Source of the DNA: UBA5951 sp012269555
GTDB taxonomy: Bacteria > Pseudomonadota > Alphaproteobacteria > Puniceispirillales > Puniceispirillaceae
DNA length: 19,649 nt
NCBI GenBank assembly: GCA_038147755.1
Contig: JAYQTS010000018.1
Location: forward strand, 1-19,649
Reading direction: 5' to 3'
Part shown: positions 16,409 through 19,649 of the stretch, in pieces
Numbering within the stretch: the stretch's first letter is position 1
Layout of the letters: each line of letters begins with the position of its first letter
Position numbers and translations under genes: made by a program
Notes under the pieces: generated by a model
Seen by the model: only the letters and a program-made list of their open reading frames with translations
What the model was told of the DNA's origin: nothing
The model's database searches: none

Positions 16409-17320
16409 ATGCCATATGGTTCCAGATAGTCTACCAGCTTTAGATGATCTCGCTGCTGAAGGTGTTGATTTGATAGCTTCTGGACAGGCGCTAAAGCAGG
16501 ATATACGACCACTGAGACTACTTTTGCTTAATCTAATGCCTACTAAAAAAGTAACTGAAATTCAATTTGTAAAGGCTTTTGGATGTTCTCTCTCCAGGTT
16601 GAACTCATTTTAATGACAACAGAAAGTTATACCCCAAAAAATACAGAACCAGCCTATCTAAGGCGTTTTTATAGACAATTAAGCGATGTGGAGAATGATT
16701 ATTTCGACGCGTTGATTATAACAGGCGCCCCTATCGAAACAAAACCATTCGAAGAGGTTAGCTACTGGCCAGAACTGGTGGATATTATGAATTGGTCAAA
16801 AAAACACTGTTTCAGGCGCCTTGGCATTTGTTGGGGTGCTCAAGCACTTTTATATCATTTTTATGGCTTGCCTAAGTACCAAATGGAAAAAAAATTTTTT
16901 GGCATTTATGAGCATTCCATAACATCTCATTCTGGCTGCCTTATGCATGGTTTTACAAACAACTTTTCCGATGCCTGTCTCATGGTATACGATGAATGAA
17001 AAGAATGATTTCTTGAAAATTGGGTTAAACATTCTAGCAGAAAGCAATGAGATTGGAGTAGGAATGGCTAGAGATAAGTCAACAGGTGATTTATTTGTTT
17101 TAAATCATTTGGAATATGATGCTGAAACACTCAACTCAGAATACAAGCGAGATAAAAATGACGGTTTGGATACTCCTTTACCAAGAAATTACTATCCACA
17201 AAATAATCCAGAATTAACACCTCAGAATTATTGGCGGCCATTTGCTTATCTTTATGTGCAAATTGGTTAAATGACCTTTATCAAGATACTTTGTTTGATT
17301 TATCTAAATTAGAAAATTAA
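16409..17320 (+). pseudogene. metA: Homoserine O-acyltransferase (MetA), four frameshifts
   Basis: MetA acylates homoserine, the first committed step of methionine synthesis. The best start is ATG 16409, 8 nt behind a perfect AGGAGG (16395-16400). An indel near 16414 moves to VPDSLPALDDLAAEG and RPLRLLLLNLMPTKKVTEIQ. A base lost near 16590 leads to LQVELILMTTESYTPKNTEP, ITGAPIETKPFEEVSYW and the catalytic cysteine in GICWGAQALLYHFYGLPKY. An extra T at 16964-16967 moves to MPVSWYTMNEKNDFLKIGLN and the His-Glu pair in LNHLEYDAETL. A T lost near 17251 gives the true end (CANWLNDLYQDTLFDLSKLE), stop 17318-17320. The restored length is about 303, normal for MetA. The Glu in GAPIE is the residue reported to favour acetyl-CoA over succinyl-CoA. 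It is convergent with purK. Confidence 0.87.
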
Positions 17321-17351
17321 ATTTTTTCAACTGTATCTAGAAATGACCTCT

Positions 17352-18409
17352 CTATTCGTTCCAAGTAATATGTCCCATTTTTCTGTTTTCAGTTTTTTGC
17401 TTTCCATATTCATGAACGTATTTACCCGAACTCTTATAATTCCCCTTGTTAGTTCCTCCTTCGAATGACCAAGAATGTTTCTCATGTGCCATCTGCCTAT
17501 CACACTTATATCGCCGAATGGAAGACCACTTAAACTCCTAATTAATTGTTGAAATTGACTTGTTTTGCATCCCTCTATCGTCCAATGGAAAGAATTATGC
17601 GGTCTTGGAGCAATTTCATTAAAGATTAATGTATTTTCTTGAGTTAAAAACAACTCCATTGCTAAAAGTCCTACCACTTCTAAATGGTCTGCCATAGTTT
17701 TGATATAATCATTTCCTGCTTCGATCACATTACTTGGCAATATTGCTGGTGCTGTCGAGTGTACTAGAATACCTCTGTCGTGGTAATTAATAGTCGGTGG
17801 AAAAATTATTGTTTCGCCATCAATGTTTCTTGCTAAAAGGAAGCTAATTTCACTTTTGAAATCAACTAAATATTCAAGAATGGCAATATCGGTATTAATT
17901 TCCTTCCATAAAATCTCTGGATCATCTCCAGTTTTTGTTCTTATTTGACCTTTCCCATCGTATCCAAATTTTGCCGTTTTTAAAATAGCATTGCTGTCTA
18001 GAAATCGCATCGCATTAGCTAGATCATCAATAGATTCAATTTTCCAGTAAGGAGCTGTAGGAATTCCTAACAATTTTGCTGTGTCCTTTTCACATAATCT
18101 ATTTTGCGCAGTCTTGAGAGCTGTAATACCTGGACTTTTGATGCATTCCTTTGGAGCCATTTCTAGAGCAATTGAGGGAACATTTTCAAATTCGCATGTT
18201 ACCGCATCTACCATACTGTAAAATTTTTTAAGTGCTATTTTATCAGTATAATCTGCATTTGAAAGTGTATTGCAGATCTGACCAGCTGGAGAGTCCTTTA
18301 CATCGGGTGCAAATACATGGCAAGAGATACCATAATTCGCCGCCGCCTGGACTGTCATTCTACCTAATTGGCCGCTACCAAGAATACCAAGTTTAAAATT
18401 TTTCATCAT
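17352..18409 (-). pseudogene. purK: N5-carboxyaminoimidazole ribonucleotide synthase, C-terminal frameshift
   Basis: PurK uses ATP and bicarbonate to carboxylate AIR, giving N5-CAIR for PurE in purine synthesis. The N-terminal GILGSGQLGRM pre-ATP-grasp motif, KTAKFGYDGKGQ, and the ATP-grasp end FNEIAPRPHNSFHWTIEGC are intact. The open frame runs to 17327 (360 residues), but its last 33 residues are not PurK-like. Losing one G at the GGG run 17425-17427 explains this: the next frame reads GKYVHEYGKQKTENRKMGHI and stops at TAG 17354-17352. H-YGK and RKMGH are the conserved PurK C-terminus. Restored length is about 352. As read, the protein might still fold with a wrong tail, so this is a mild lesion. 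Its ATG overlaps the restored purE stop (ATGA), the usual coupled purEK layout. Confidence 0.88.
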
Positions 18410-18895
18410 TTATATGGGTATAATGCAACCTTATCACTTTGACTTTGCCTCCATTTTTCAAGTGAATTGCGTATTTCTGTATTTTCTAGTGAGAGAATTG
18501 CCGCTGCAAACAAGGCAGCATTTTAGCACCAGCCAAACCAATAGCAAATGTAGCCACAGGAATCCCTGCTGGCATTTGGACTATGGAATATAATGAATCA
18601 ATTCCTTTCAAGGCCTGTGTTTCAATTGGGACTCTAATACTGGTATGTGCGTATAAGAGGCAACCATTCCTGGGAGATGTGCCGCGCCTCCAGCCCCTGC
18701 AATAATAACTTTTATACCATTGAAAGCAGCAGATTTTGCAAATTCACTCATCCTATCAGGGGTTCGATGTGCAGAAATAATTTTTGTTTCATGAGCAATT
18801 GAAAGCTCCTGTAAAATTGCAGATGCTTCTGCCATAACAGACCAATCTGTTTGACTGCCCATAATAATAGAAATTTCAGGGTTCTCACTACCCAT
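18406..18895 (-). pseudogene. purE: N5-carboxyaminoimidazole ribonucleotide mutase (class I PurE), two frameshifts
   Basis: PurE converts N5-CAIR to CAIR. The first frame has the class I signatures SIIMGSQTDW, KIISAHRTPDRM (catalytic His) and AGAGGAAHLPGMVASYTHIP. After PVL a G is missing at about 18634; the next frame continues GVPIETQALKGIDSLYSIVQ and MPAGIPVATFAIG. A second lost base at the A run 18521-18524 leads to ALFAAAILSLENTEIRNSLE and the stop TGA at 18408-18406, overlapping the purK start. The restored length is about 163, right for class I PurE. The start ATG 18895 has AGGGA about 6 nt upstream. As read, the product stops after 95 residues and lacks the GVP loop, so it would be inactive. 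The DUF465 gene lies 76 nt upstream. Confidence 0.9.
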
Positions 18896-18971
18896 AGATA
18901 TCCCTTTTTAAACAAGCGCGCTATTTATAAACACTCTATACACAAAGATAATTTATTTATGACCATTTTAA

Positions 18972-19181
18972 TCATGCAATTATATCGGGTACGATTAAAG
19001 CTTTTAATTTGATTATTTCGTCTTTTAAACTTAGTTTTTTTTTCTTTAATCTTTGTAATTGTAGCTGATCAAAAACTTGAGTTGTTATCATAGAATTAAT
19101 CATATCGTCTAGCTCCTTATGCTCTGACAATAGAGTTTCAAGTTTTTTTTGTATATTATTTGCTTGTGTATCTTGCATCAC
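18972..19181 (-). CDS. YdcH/DUF465 family small coiled-coil protein
   Basis: The 69-residue product is typical of DUF465: an N-terminal helix (KKLETLLSEHKELDDMINSM), then FDQLQLQRLKKKKLSLKDEI and the conserved end IVPDIIA. The pattern predicts a helical hairpin or coiled coil. Function is unknown in general; the family is common just upstream of purE in alphaproteobacteria, as here. The longest frame starts at GTG 19181 with an ATG in the next codon (19178), and the latter may be the real start; no ribosome site is evident. No frameshift is seen. Confidence 0.85.
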   Translation of the reverse strand: MMQDTQANNIQKKLETLLSEHKELDDMINSMITTQVFDQLQLQRLKKKKLSLKDEIIKLKALIVPDIIA

Positions 19182-19277
19182 ATTTTAGCTGTTATTGAAC
19201 AGAATAAGGTGAATAATAATTTTTCATTCTTCGAACTAGTTGGATAGGTTATGAAGGGTAGGCTATTTAATATCTAT

Positions 19278-19649
19278 TTAAGGAATTTCAGATAATCTCT
19301 CCACCTGCTCCTCACTTGCTTTCAGCTCCCCACCTGATTTTTCAATTGCAGTATTCAAGTCAGACTGTGTACAAAGACCCAACATGGCTGGGTGCTTTGC
19401 AGTAATATTTGCAATATTCCAATGTGTTCGCTCTCTAATTTTTTTTATTGTGTCCTTTGTAGTTCCGATAAGTTTTCCGATTTGAGCGTCTGATATTTCT
19501 GGATGGTGTTTTACAACCCAGGCTATCGCATCTGGTTTGTCACCGCGACGAGCAACAGGCACATATCTTGGTCCTTTTGTTCGTGAAGTTGGCTGCGGGA
19601 GATTGGTTTTGCTTTGGACTAGTTTTGCTTCTGGATCGAGTTCACATCT
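19278..19649 (-). CDS. TrcR-like cell-cycle transcriptional regulator (DUF1013), 3' part
   Basis: The frame is open to the right edge, so this is the C-terminal 123 residues of a longer gene; the GTG at 19562 is an internal valine codon, not the start. The sequence RCELDPEAKL, RTKGPRYVPVARRGDKPDAI, HPEISDAQIGKLIGTTKDTI and RERTHWNIANI is diagnostic of DUF1013, alphaproteobacterial proteins with a helix-turn-helix-like segment described as cell-cycle regulators. The tail after LGLCTQSDLNTAIEK is short and acidic and ends at EIP. Some relatives have longer tails, so a nearby frameshift is possible, but I see no recognisable continuation. It lies 96 nt upstream of the DUF465 gene on the same strand. 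Confidence 0.82.
   Translation of the reverse strand, partial: RCELDPEAKLVQSKTNLPQPTSRTKGPRYVPVARRGDKPDAIAWVVKHHPEISDAQIGKLIGTTKDTIKKIRERTHWNIANITAKHPAMLGLCTQSDLNTAIEKSGGELKASEEQVERLSEIP

Noticed and set aside
16416..17270. Three separate small genes between COQ9 and purK
   Set aside because: Their products are consecutive pieces of one MetA protein in shifted frames, so they are reported as one gene.

Overview
The window is AT-rich bacterial DNA, almost certainly from an alphaproteobacterium. The evidence is several neighbour pairs that I know as typical of that class: a COQ9-family gene divergent from rpsU, a YdcH/DUF465 gene just upstream of purE-purK, a DUF1013 (TrcR-type) regulator, and MetA and ABC1-kinase proteins of alphaproteobacterial type. 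A marine or host-associated Rhodospirillales/SAR116-like lineage would fit, but the genus is inference. I saw no tRNA, rRNA, IS element, integrase, phage gene or CRISPR array.

Layout. (1) 1-255, minus: 5' end of a tungstate-type ABC transporter binding protein (TupA). (2) 517-6927: an amine/polyamine catabolic island. It holds a frameshifted glutamine-synthetase-like ligase, an agmatinase-family ureohydrolase, a convergent FAD-dependent gamma-glutamylputrescine-oxidase-like gene, then divergently a SpuC-like putrescine:pyruvate aminotransferase and an intact PuuA-like gamma-glutamyl-amine ligase. Together they could release amines from guanidino compounds and feed them into a glutamylated route and a direct transamination route. 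No aldehyde dehydrogenase (PuuC) or gamma-glutamyl-GABA hydrolase (PuuD) is present here. (3) 6963-8744, minus: long-chain acyl-CoA synthetase with an abnormal P-loop. (4) 8933-12056, plus: oligoendopeptidase F, then a broken ABC1/AarF kinase. (5) 12074-15029, minus: pntA (intact) and pntB (broken), the proton-translocating transhydrogenase. (6) 15255-17320: rpsU (minus), then a broken COQ9-family gene and broken metA (plus). (7) 17352-19649, minus: TrcR-like regulator (cut by the window edge), DUF465 gene, purE and purK (both frameshifted).

The most striking property is the indel pattern. Seven genes (GS-like 1, ABC1 kinase, pntB, COQ9, metA, purK, purE) are interrupted by about two dozen indels, nearly all of one base and mostly deletions in short homopolymers. 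In each case the next reading frame carries on the conserved family sequence. All lie at 613-1280 or 10929-18634, and about 9.6 kb between is free of them. Only one premature stop by substitution was found. This looks more like uncorrected long-read consensus error than genuine decay, but recent mass pseudogenisation in a host-restricted lineage cannot be excluded from sequence alone. I therefore give the reconstructed full extents of these genes and label them pseudogene/frameshifted. No convincing new multi-gene system was found. The best leads are the amine island with its two ligases, a perfect 9-bp inverted repeat in its control region, the altered acyl-CoA synthetase P-loop, and a possible degraded SAM-riboswitch-like leader before metA.
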